Source: Trinickia mobilis (GTDB taxonomy: Bacteria; Pseudomonadota; Gammaproteobacteria; Burkholderiales; Burkholderiaceae). From it: 64,000 nt of DNA. Positions 32,905-41,168 of the stretch are shown here, one piece after another (the first letter of the stretch is position 1; each line of letters opens with the position of its first letter). A program made the translations under genes and the position numbers. The DNA is taken from positions 1 to 64,000 of the forward strand of contig NZ_JAFLRF010000021.1 in the NCBI RefSeq assembly GCF_017315705.1. Reading direction: 5' to 3'. The notes under the pieces are model-generated. The model was not told where the DNA came from and searched no databases. It saw only the letters and a list, made by a program, of their open reading frames with translations.

Positions 32905-32952
32905 CATCCCGATGTGTCATCCCGATGTGTCATCCCGATGTGTCATCCCGAT
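32905..32952. repeat. 13-bp tandem repeat, 3.7 copies
   Basis: The unit CATCCCGATGTGT occurs three times in a row and is followed by CATCCCGAT. All copies are identical. It lies between the stop codons of the convergent DUF4239 and ABC exporter genes and is non-coding. It is a simple minisatellite, likely prone to slippage, not a CRISPR. Confidence 0.9.
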
Positions 32953-32989
32953 TGCAGCGGCAATTAGCTGAGGTAACGCCCGAATACGG

Positions 32990-34729
32990 TCAGGTCGCTC
33001 CCCCCCGCTTGATATCGAGCGTCTCCTCGTGGAACTGCACAAGGGACTTGCGCTGCGCCACGCTGACGATCGCTCCTTTGTGCAGTCGTTCTGCGAGCAG
33101 GTGATACAGATGCGCTTCAGTTTCGCTGTCAAGCGCACTCGTTGCCTCGTCGAGGAACACATAGTCGGGCTTGTGCAGCAGCACACGCGCAACCGCCAGC
33201 CGCTGCTGCTCTCCCGGGGAAAGGATGCGCCACCAGGGATCCGATTCCTGAAGGCGGTCTGCAAAGCCTTCAAGCCGGCACGCACGCAGTACCTCGCGGC
33301 ACTCGTCGTCGCTAAAGGTGTTGGCCTTCGCGGGATAGGCAAGTGCGGCCTTAAAGGTGCCTGCCGGCAAATAGCTCTGCTGGGGGATGAACATCATGCG
33401 CGCGCCCACTGGTGCATCGATCAAGCCGTTGCCGAACGGCCAGAGACCCGCGAGCGCACGTAAAAACGTGCTTTTCCCTGAGCCCGACGTCCCGCGGACA
33501 AGCCACCGTGAACCAGGCTTTACTGCGATGTCACGCACATTTGCAAGCGCTTTGCCATCTGGCAACGCAAGCGAGAGGTTGCGCGTGACGAGCTGGTTCT
33601 CATCCACATAGTGCAGGTTGATACCGCCATGCTCGGTGGCCGGCGAGACTGACTCCTTCAGATGGGATTGCTGCATGACGCGCTCGAACTCGCTCAGACG
33701 GTTTGCTGTCGCACGCCACTCGACGAGCGTATCGTAATTGTTGATGAACCACGAGAGTGATTCGCTAACCGAACTGAATGCGTCGGTGATCTGCATCAGC
33801 GTGCCGAAACTTACCGCGCCTGCGAAATAGCGCGGCGACGCAACGATGATCGGAAAGATGTCGGCGACCTGCGCATAAAAGTTGAGCACGAAGCTGTAGC
33901 GCCTCGTATACTTCATGAAGCGCCACCAGTTTTCACGAATGCGGGCGAAAAGGTCGTTGGCATTCGATTCCTCGGTTTGCATGCCTTCATAAAACGCAAT
34001 CTCCTCGGCGTTTTCGCGCAAACGGATCAAGCCGAACCGAAAATCTGCCTCGACGCGCTGCAACTGGTAGTTGATCGACACGAGCGGGTGACCAATCCTG
34101 TTAGTCACGAGCGCGCCGACAATCGCATAGACGATAGCTGCCCAAAGCATGTAGCCCGGTATCTGAACGGATGAAGAGCCGACCATGACAGTCAAAGCGC
34201 CCGCCGTGCTCCACAGGACGATGGAGAACCAGACGAACGTCTCGACCGTCGACAGCAGATCGAGCGTGAGAGAAAGGGTTGTGGTCGCGAACAGGCTGAG
34301 GTCAGCGGCGATACGCTGGTCTGGATTGTCGGCAAGCCGATCGCGCTCGACTCGATAGAAGATGCCGCCGTCCAGCCATCTGTGAAGATAGCGCCGTGTC
34401 AGCCACTGGCGCCATTGAAAGCCAAGCATCTGGCGCAGATAGCGGTTGTACACGGAGATGGTGATGAACGCGAATGCGAGTACCGCAAAAATCAGCACAA
34501 GTTGCGGAAATTCGCGTACGTTCTTGCTTTCCAGTGCGTCGTAGAAATCGCGGCTCCATGTGTTCAGGCGGGCGTTGATGCCTACCATCAACAGGTCCAT
34601 TGTGACGATTGCCGTCAGCAGTCCCCACGCGGTGCCGCGTTCCTCGGAGACCCAATACGGCTTGATCAGACTCCATGCTGAGACATGGTCGAGTTGCCCA
34701 GTTGCAAGGCCGGATGGTGTATTGGTCAT
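32990..34729 (-). CDS. SbmA/YddA-type ABC exporter, fused membrane and ATPase domains
   Basis: This 579-residue protein has an ABC_membrane_2 domain of the SbmA/BacA/YddA class (NTWSRDFYDALESKN, LRQMLGFQWRQWLTRRY, HRWLDGGIFYRVERD) and a C-terminal nucleotide-binding domain with Walker A GTSGSGKST, the signature LSPGEQQRLAVARVLL and Walker B YVFLDEATSALD. It should form a homodimer in the inner membrane. Relatives import peptides or export lipids or cobalamin-like compounds. Met at 34729 is preferred (AAGGGTAAG upstream); the frame is open for 27 more codons. No ligand gene is adjacent. The 270 nt upstream hold no gene. Confidence 0.9.
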   Translation of the reverse strand: MTNTPSGLATGQLDHVSAWSLIKPYWVSEERGTAWGLLTAIVTMDLLMVGINARLNTWSRDFYDALESKNVREFPQLVLIFAVLAFAFITISVYNRYLRQMLGFQWRQWLTRRYLHRWLDGGIFYRVERDRLADNPDQRIAADLSLFATTTLSLTLDLLSTVETFVWFSIVLWSTAGALTVMVGSSSVQIPGYMLWAAIVYAIVGALVTNRIGHPLVSINYQLQRVEADFRFGLIRLRENAEEIAFYEGMQTEESNANDLFARIRENWWRFMKYTRRYSFVLNFYAQVADIFPIIVASPRYFAGAVSFGTLMQITDAFSSVSESLSWFINNYDTLVEWRATANRLSEFERVMQQSHLKESVSPATEHGGINLHYVDENQLVTRNLSLALPDGKALANVRDIAVKPGSRWLVRGTSGSGKSTFLRALAGLWPFGNGLIDAPVGARMMFIPQQSYLPAGTFKAALAYPAKANTFSDDECREVLRACRLEGFADRLQESDPWWRILSPGEQQRLAVARVLLHKPDYVFLDEATSALDSETEAHLYHLLAERLHKGAIVSVAQRKSLVQFHEETLDIKRGGAT

Positions 34730-34999
34730 GAGCTTACCCTTAACGCAAAGCGATCGCGGATCGAGCAAAGCAGTAATTTCCGATACAGTCTGCGCCCAGG
34801 ACTGCGTCACTCACCACCTGCATTCGGCTTTTCGCGGGGCGCAACGGCTCAGACCCATTTGGGCCATTCAGCGTTGGACTGCGAACGTCTGGAGTTCGGT
34901 GCCTGTGACACGCCGACGAGCGCCAACAGCAGGATGAATCAGCCTGCCACCGACATCAGCGCGGCAGTGTGTTCGCTATAGCCTGCAGGCAGACCGTCA

Positions 35000-35674
35000 T
35001 CAGCGGACCCGGAACGACGCCGCGACCTTCGGGCCGCCGCCAACGAAAAGGGTCATCGCCGTGGGCGCGCCGTGATAGACGTCGGGCACCCACATATGGA
35101 ACGGCACGGCGCCCATCTTGAACGCAACACCTGCAACGATGAAGATCACGCCAAATAGCAGCAAGGCATCGTTGATACGGCCCGAAGCCACCGCCTTCAG
35201 TACCTCGTTCAGTTCGAGCGAGCCCGTCGCGCCGTACAGCATGGAGATGCCGTACAGCAGGAAACCCGTGGCCAGTGCACCAAGCACGTAGTACTTCATC
35301 GCCGCTTCGCTCGATTGCGCGGCGTCGCGGCGCAACGCGATCATTGCGTACAGCGACAGAGACATCAGTTCGAGACCGAGGTACAGCATCAGGAAGTGGT
35401 TGCCCGAGATCATGATCAACTGGCCGAGCAGCGAGAACATGCCGAGCAGGAACACGTCGTCGCGGAACAGGTCGCGATCTTCGAGGTATCTGCGCGAATA
35501 GACGAGCGAGACAGCGAAGCCAAGCGACACGACCGCCTTCATCACACTGGCGAATGAATCGATCACGATCATCCGCGAGAAGAAATAGTACTGGTGCGAA
35601 TCGAATGATTGGAACGCGAACCACACGCCCGCCGCGGTCGACGACAGGAGAGCGGCGAGGTAAGTAGTACGACG
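35000..35674 (-). pseudogene. nuoN: nuoN internal fragment
   Basis: About 225 codons match subunit N of NADH-quinone oxidoreductase, from near its residue 30 (RRTTYLAALLSSTAAGVWFA) through RRDAAQSSEAAMKYYVLGAL and FKMGAVPFHMWVPDVYHGAP to GGPKVAASF, where the frame ends. The start of the gene and its C-terminal half are absent. No other nuo genes are near, so this is a displaced piece of a second copy. It is joined in frame to a receiver-domain fragment at its upstream end. It cannot make a working antiporter subunit. Confidence 0.85.
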
Positions 35675-35956
35675 GATTGTTGCTTCGGAGCGGGACGACG
35701 GATGATGGGTGAGACTGATGGCCCTGCACACAGCCTTGAGAAGGGCTCCATCATCGAACGACTTGCACAAATAGATTGCAGCGTCGGCTTCGAGTGCCAG
35801 TTCGCTAACGCGGGTCTCATCGTGTGCCGAGATAAGAGCACGCGAATCGGCCTGCCCCTCAGAGCGCCGTTGCACCTCGACGAAGTTCGTCGCAGGAATG
35901 AAGGCGCCGGGCTTTATGGCAAGTGCCGCGCAAAAGTGGAGACTGCCGGACGTCAC
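35675..35956 (-). pseudogene. Receiver-domain fragment fused in frame to nuoN debris
   Basis: Codons 39-80 of this frame read like the second half of a FixJ/NarL receiver: ALISAHDETRVSELALEADA, then the conserved Lys in CKSFDDGALLKAVCRAI. The phospho-acceptor Asp region and any output domain are missing. The first 38 codons are not recognisable. The frame continues into the nuoN fragment. Both parts are relics, joined by a deletion or recombination. Confidence 0.6.
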
Positions 35957-35993
35957 GGTGCCATTTTGATCCTAGGGAGCATCGCGATTCCTC

Positions 35994-36734
35994 TCACTCA
36001 GCGAGATAGTCATGGACGACGGTACCCAACCCGAGCGTCAGGTCGGTCAGGATATGCACGCCCGACATCACTTTGAGCACCGGCAGCTCTGCGACCGGCG
36101 CGAGCGCATGATGGAACAGCTCGAGCGCGGCCGGCCCCTCCCAGGCTCCCTTCACGGTAACGTCTTCGCAGAAGTACCGCACCAATTCGCAGATGCGAGT
36201 AGTGCCGTCCACATGCGGAATGATCTTGAGTAGGAAGTTCGGCGCCGACAGCGAGGCCAGAATCTTGTCGTGCGCAAGTGCCCTGTGCTTATAACCCATC
36301 GTCGCGACCGCAATCGGGACCGGCCCGTACCTCAGGACGCCACCGATCGTGTCTTGCTCGACGCGCAGCTCTGGCGATGCGAGCTTCTTCGGAAATCCCC
36401 AGATTTCACGCCCCCCGGCAATCGGGGATCCGTCGTCGAGATACATCGCGTGCACATAGCCGCCGCGTTCGCCGCGGAAGTTAACCGGGATTACCTGGCC
36501 GCTTTCCGTGTAGTTGCCGAACCCGGTTGAATTTGGCATCCGAATGAACTCGAATTTGACGACTGGATCGGTCATCTCCAGCGGAGCGGGAATCACCGCA
36601 GCCAGCGCGTCGGGATCGGTCTGATAGGTGACGATCAGGAACTCCCGATCGACGAAACGATAGGGACCTGGCGGAAATGCTGGACTGGTGAGCGGCATTG
36701 CGAAGGCGCGCTCTTTTACGTCTGCTTCTGTCAT
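35994..36734 (-). CDS. adc: Acetoacetate decarboxylase
   Basis: This 246-residue enzyme converts acetoacetate to acetone and CO2. The Schiff-base Lys region is present in [17 protein letters not shown], and the family pattern [20 protein letters not shown] opens the fold. The start at 36734 has AGGAG about 7 nt upstream; the longer frame overlaps the patatin gene. It follows the patatin gene by 25 nt on the same strand. Acetoacetate removal next to a polyhydroxybutyrate/ketone context is common, but no such gene is near. A decayed copy of this pair lies at 28061-28489. Confidence 0.9.
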   Translation of the reverse strand: MTEADVKERAFAMPLTSPAFPPGPYRFVDREFLIVTYQTDPDALAAVIPAPLEMTDPVVKFEFIRMPNSTGFGNYTESGQVIPVNFRGERGGYVHAMYLDDGSPIAGGREIWGFPKKLASPELRVEQDTIGGVLRYGPVPIAVATMGYKHRALAHDKILASLSAPNFLLKIIPHVDGTTRICELVRYFCEDVTVKGAWEGPAALELFHHALAPVAELPVLKVMSGVHILTDLTLGLGTVVHDYLAE

Positions 36735-36759
36735 GTGCGGTGCTCCTGTTGTTTGGCCA

Positions 36760-37488
36760 CTAACGGGTAAGGTCATAGATGCGGATGCCATTGCCAAGGT
36801 CCTTTGCCTCCTTCCACTCCGGACTGTCGATAGACCGACGCGCGTCTTCGAGCCCGCCCTCCCACAATTCCGTCACGGTGGCTCTGGAGAACTCGTAGTC
36901 CTTGAAATTGGCGGAGCGCGTATTGTGGCGATTAATGAAGTGCACGAGTGCGACGGCACCGCGGGTGCTTATCGTGGTGAGCCGCTGCACGTCCGGATCC
37001 TCTAAGAGCGCTTTGGGTAGCTTGTCGAGCAGGCGACGCAGTGAGCTGCGAAGCTCTTCGATCTCCTTGATGCGCGTCGTGTCGAAACGCGTTTTGCTTG
37101 CATACTGAATGTCCTTCACGCGCTCCTGCACCTGGTTCAGATTCTGCGGCAGGTCGCCGGCGCCGCTGAAGAAATTCAACATCGGCCGCATCGGGTCCAT
37201 GTACGCCGGCGGAATGAACGGCGTCTGGGCCGATACACGCTCCCAGAAATCACGCAAGCGCGCCACGCGGCGCTCCGGCGGGTTGCCCGCGATCAACGCT
37301 GCATTGATCGCGCCAATCGATACGCCTGAAATCCAGTCGGGCGCCACGCCGGCATCAGCGAGACCGGCATAGATACCAGCTTGGTACGCCCCCAAAGCAC
37401 CGCCCCCTTGCAAGACGAGAACGGTGTGGTCGAACTTGCCCCAGGTCGTCGTTATCCTGGACGGTTGCGCCTCGCGTTTGTTTGCCAT
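36760..37488 (-). pseudogene. Patatin-like phospholipase with the middle deleted
   Basis: The N-terminus has the oxyanion motif LQGGGALGAYQAG and nucleophile elbow SGVSIGAINAALIAGNPP, and the C-terminus has DLPQNLNQVQERVKDIQYAS and [19 protein letters not shown], all typical of patatins with a DUF3734 tail. Between residues of about 107 and 110 some 130 residues are missing, including the DG(G/A) motif with the catalytic Asp. At 242 codons it is much shorter than the usual ~380. The deletion is in frame, so a protein may be made, but it should lack the Ser-Asp dyad. It may still be cotranscribed with adc. Confidence 0.75.
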
Positions 37489-37536
37489 GGTGATTTCCGG
37501 GGATTAGAAGACGCAATGGGCGCGCGATGCGGACCA

Positions 37537-39906
37537 CTATCGGCGAAAGCCGCCGCCACCACCGCCCCCTCGTTGGACGTAGCGTTGGCTCCCGGCTGCG
37601 TCTCGCTGCCGATTCTGCATTTGCTGGTTCAGGTCACCGGGGGAGAACTGTCCGCTGGTCCTGTTAAATCCGCCCGCAGGACTTTGGGGTGAGCCGCCGC
37701 CCGGCGTGTTCGCAGCGGATGGTGTCCGGCGCTGCTGTTGATAGCCTTGTGCTTTTTGCTGAGCGGCGGCGGAATTGGCGGTCTGGGTCCCGGCGGAACG
37801 CTGCTGCTGAGCGCTCTGTGCCGTCTGTTGCGCCGTCTGTGGCGTGGGCTTGTTGACAGGCGACCACGAGCCATTGTCGTATTTTTGCCAGCTGCCGTTG
37901 GTGTTCTTATAGACGTTCCCGTCACGGCCCGCGTACATGTCGCCGCTCGCGGTTTTACCCGCCGCCGCACGGCCGTTGGCGCTCGTGCCGGCAACGGCCT
38001 TGCCCCCTGCGGAGTTCTGATACGTACCGACCGAACCCTTGGCCGTGGTCGAATGCTGGGTCGCCGCCCACTGGTTGCCCTTCGTGACAACCGAACTTCC
38101 CCATTGGCCGTAAGCGTTCGAGCCTTGGCGCGTAGCAGCATAGGCGCCGGTGTATGGGTTGTAGGCTTGCGCGACACTTGCGCTGCCGTATCGCCCGGAA
38201 GCCGTCGCGCCGCGTGCGTAGGTGCCGGTGGACGGGTTGTACGACGTGCCCCACTGAGCGCTCCCGTTCGGTCCGTAAGCGACCCCTCTCACGGCGCTCG
38301 CTCCCGTATAGGGGTTGTAGGCGCGATAGCCATAGGGCGCCGGACGGGGGTAGTAAACCGGGTAAGGTCCGCGACCCACGCCAACGTAGGGCGGGTAGTA
38401 GTACCCGTTGCCTTGCGCGATGATCGCGCCGACTGCTGCGCCTGCGATGAAGACGCCGAGATACCCCGCTGTGTAGCTTGCCTGTACCGCGCCGGTCGGG
38501 GTCGCGTATTGCGTGACATAGGTCACGTTATAGACGGGCGAACTCGGCGGAATTGTATAAATGACTTGGGGTACGGAGATACTGGTTTGCCACGGCCCGG
38601 TTGGCGACGAAGAATCGAACCACACACCCTGAGAGCAAACGTAGTAGTGATTTTGCACTTTGATGACTTTGTTAGGCGTGTTCACCGCGTATGCGAGCGT
38701 TGTGCCTTGAATCGGCTGGAACTGAGGCTCGCCGCTGTACGAAACTTTGACCGCGGCCGCCGCCGCGGCGGGGTTGACCTCCACCGTCGTCGGGATCTGC
38801 GCGAGCAGCACCGCATCGTTGGCTTCTGGCGTCCCCGGCACGGAACTCAAGACCCGGGCGGCCGCGCTATCGTGCGGAATCTTCGCGAAATCAGGCGGCA
38901 ACTGGTTCGTCGCGAACGTCCACGGCCCGGTGGGTCCGGGCGCGGAAAACCAGCGACCGGCGCTCAAGTAGTAGTACGTGCTGGTCCGTGAATAGACGAA
39001 CACATCGCTATCGGTATTTTTCGCGAAGACCAGTTGGGTGCCGGGAATCGTTGCATAAACAGGCTTTCCGTCAAAGACAATCAGTTCTGCGGGCGTATTG
39101 CTGAAGAACACGCCGGGCGCTTTGACCCGCTGTCCTTTGGGCGGGGGGATATAGGGCTTCAAGTCTGCCCAGGTGGGATCGGCAGGCACCTTTGACATCT
39201 TGGCAGGAAGCGTCTGCGCTTGCGCCCAGCCGCTTTTCAGGTCGGTCGACGTCATCCATGACTGCCCGGTGAACAAGTAGTACTGGTGGCCGGCGCTATC
39301 GACGAACAGCGGCCAGCTGGCGTTGACAACAAACGCGAGGTCGGAATTCTGAATCGGCGCGAGCACCGGCTCACCGTCCACAAACAGCAGGATCGCCGGC
39401 CCGAAACTCGCAAAGATCGCCGGCGGGTCGTTCTTGACGGCTGCAACCGGCGGAGTGTTCTTTTTCTCCACGCTCGCGACCAGGCGGTCGACCGATATGG
39501 TCAGCGAAGCCTGCGGATTGAGAAATTTGCGCACGAGCTGATCCAGCTTTTTGGCCGTTGCCGGATCCGTGTCTGGAAAAGTCGTGCCGGTAATTTGCGG
39601 ATTGCTCAAGAGCACGTTACGGCTGTCGACGTCAACATCCGTGTGCATCTGCAGCGTGATAGTGCCTACCTGCGGCTTACCGCCGCGCGGGGTCACGCTT
39701 ATCGCCATGCGACCGGTGACTTCCTTGAATTCCTTCCATTCGTCGATCTGCGGTTGGTAGTAGACGAGCGTAGCGTCGTCTCTTGTGATCTCTCGCGGCC
39801 AACCGGGGTCTTGAGCCGCAGCAGGGCCCGGAAGCGCTGCCGATAGCACCAGCGCAAGCGCCAAAGCCCGTGTCGACGCGCAGATCAGCATTCCCGGTGT
39901 GGCCAT
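37537..39906 (-). CDS. Large exported repeat protein, carbohydrate-binding-type annotation
   Basis: This 789-residue protein has a signal peptide ending near AAA-Q. The N-terminal 160 residues form one domain. Three modules follow, each with a LxFxxN start, a YYxxxGxWF core and a GPW or similar end (around residues 190, 290 and 400), as in beta-propeller-like proteins. A short membrane-like segment (LGVFIAGAAVGAIIA) comes next, then three repeats with AYNPYTGA / SYNPSTGTYARG, and a Gln/Gly-rich tail ending in GGGGGGGFRR. In Burkholderia such proteins are often labelled carbohydrate-binding; the function is unknown. Confidence 0.75.
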   Translation of the reverse strand: MATPGMLICASTRALALALVLSAALPGPAAAQDPGWPREITRDDATLVYYQPQIDEWKEFKEVTGRMAISVTPRGGKPQVGTITLQMHTDVDVDSRNVLLSNPQITGTTFPDTDPATAKKLDQLVRKFLNPQASLTISVDRLVASVEKKNTPPVAAVKNDPPAIFASFGPAILLFVDGEPVLAPIQNSDLAFVVNASWPLFVDSAGHQYYLFTGQSWMTSTDLKSGWAQAQTLPAKMSKVPADPTWADLKPYIPPPKGQRVKAPGVFFSNTPAELIVFDGKPVYATIPGTQLVFAKNTDSDVFVYSRTSTYYYLSAGRWFSAPGPTGPWTFATNQLPPDFAKIPHDSAAARVLSSVPGTPEANDAVLLAQIPTTVEVNPAAAAAAVKVSYSGEPQFQPIQGTTLAYAVNTPNKVIKVQNHYYVCSQGVWFDSSSPTGPWQTSISVPQVIYTIPPSSPVYNVTYVTQYATPTGAVQASYTAGYLGVFIAGAAVGAIIAQGNGYYYPPYVGVGRGPYPVYYPRPAPYGYRAYNPYTGASAVRGVAYGPNGSAQWGTSYNPSTGTYARGATASGRYGSASVAQAYNPYTGAYAATRQGSNAYGQWGSSVVTKGNQWAATQHSTTAKGSVGTYQNSAGGKAVAGTSANGRAAAGKTASGDMYAGRDGNVYKNTNGSWQKYDNGSWSPVNKPTPQTAQQTAQSAQQQRSAGTQTANSAAAQQKAQGYQQQRRTPSAANTPGGGSPQSPAGGFNRTSGQFSPGDLNQQMQNRQRDAAGSQRYVQRGGGGGGGFRR

Positions 39907-40390
39907 GTCTTGCTCCTCGCCAGCGTCGTGGCCTGCCTGCAGCGCACTCGAACGTGGGTATGCAGTCGGAATCGCTGATTACGCGGCGCAGGTCGCTTCG
40001 CAACGGCTCGTCACCCGTCGAATGCGGGGAGGCCCTCTCCAACTTTTGGTCGGCCGCCCGTCGCTCGACTCAACTCTTGGAATCTAGGTCAGGCGCAGCG
40101 CTCGGGCAATTGGACTTTGGTCTCATCCACCCGGATGCAAAACGGCTTTTTCCTCGCACGAAAGATGCAACACAATAGAAGCTGCGTGAGCGGCGGGAGT
40201 GTTGCATCGACCGGTTGAATCCGCAGGGTGCTACTGCCATTCATACCACGCAGCCGGCCGGCTCATCGGCTATTGCCGACGTTCACGTGTCTGCGCTCGT
40301 GAGGCAGCTACAGGTCGCTTTTCAACCTTCCCTGTCGCTGCGAGCTTGTTCGCTGCGTCCTGCGCGCTCTCGGCCTCAGTCGTGGTCGTT
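39907..40390. other. 484-bp region without a gene
   Basis: This lies between the start of the large exported protein and the end of a LysR remnant, both on the minus strand. Frames on both strands have no family match. It holds one DosR-like palindrome (listed separately) and should carry the promoter of the large exported protein. Confidence 0.45.
40112..40123. promoter_or_regulatory. DosR-like palindrome 3
   Basis: GGACTTTGGTCT differs from a full GGAC-N4-GTCC core in the last base. Together with its flanks it closely resembles the palindrome at 30686 (GGACCTTGGTCC). It lies 206 nt before the start of the large exported repeat protein, so a shared regulator is possible. The match is imperfect and one such site may occur by chance. 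Confidence 0.35.
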
Positions 40391-40908
40391 TCAACTACGG
40401 GCGGTTCCCGTCGTCACGCCTCCCATGACCCCGATCCACTCGCGAAACAGGTTCACCTTGTGCTGGTGCGCGAGGCAATCCGGGTAGACGAAGTAATAGC
40501 GGGCGCCCGTGGTCAGCACGATGTCGAACGGCATCGCGAGGCGCTTCGACGCAACATCCTCACTCACGAGCGAGCAGTCGCTGATCGCGACGCCGAATCC
40601 CTGCGCCGCCGCGTTCGTCGCAAGGTCGAGCGTTTCAAGACTCTGCCCGAGGTCGGCATCGATCTCGGGTGCCTCGGCATGGGCGAGCCACATCTTCCAG
40701 TCGCGAGCTGTTCGCCTTCCATCGTCAGCACGAGCCCCTTCGCGTGCCGCGTGAACAGCGGAAAACCGTAGTACTCCTCAAGCGCCTGGATCTGGCGGCT
40801 CACCGCTCCCTGCGTCACACAGAGATGATCGGCCGCGCGGGTGAAACTGCGGTGGCGCGCGACCGTTTCGAAGATTTGCAGTGCGTTCAGCGGCGGCAGA
40901 CGGCGCAT
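40391..40908 (-). pseudogene. LysR (GcvA-type) regulator gene, middle deleted and frameshifted
   Basis: The first 66 codons are a normal GcvA-type helix-turn-helix: LPPLNALQIFETVARHRSFT and VTQGAVSRQIQALEEYYGFP. The frame then shifts near 40690 and the sequence resumes with the end of a LysR effector domain (TNAAAQGFGVAISDCSLVSE, YYFVYPDCLAHQHKVNLFRE). About 120 residues of the effector domain are missing. It is divergent from the AruI gene and would have regulated it; this control is now lost or taken over by another protein. Confidence 0.85.
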
Positions 40909-41168
40909 GGTTGTTCCCTTGCTGCATCTGGAAAAGTCACAACGGCGGGTGTGCTCCCCGGCCGGACGGCTTCATATCATTTATACACGGAATAGAGATT
41001 CACGATACGTCTGACGGTATTGCTCTCCTGATTGCGGCCATGAGCAAAGAACATGATGAGCATGCAAATTCATCGGTTGTCGTGCATGCGCCATGGAACA
41101 AGAATGGGCCAACACGCAAACTCCGGAGACAGGCATGCACCGGCAATCGATCAACGCACAGACGTCTC

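Noticed and set aside
32905-32952. Possible CRISPR array
   Set aside because: The repeats are 13 bp and directly adjacent with no spacers.
40909-41168. Possible guanidine riboswitch before the guanidino pathway genes
   Set aside because: I looked for paired hairpins with ACGR loops and the larger guanidine-I conserved elements and saw neither.
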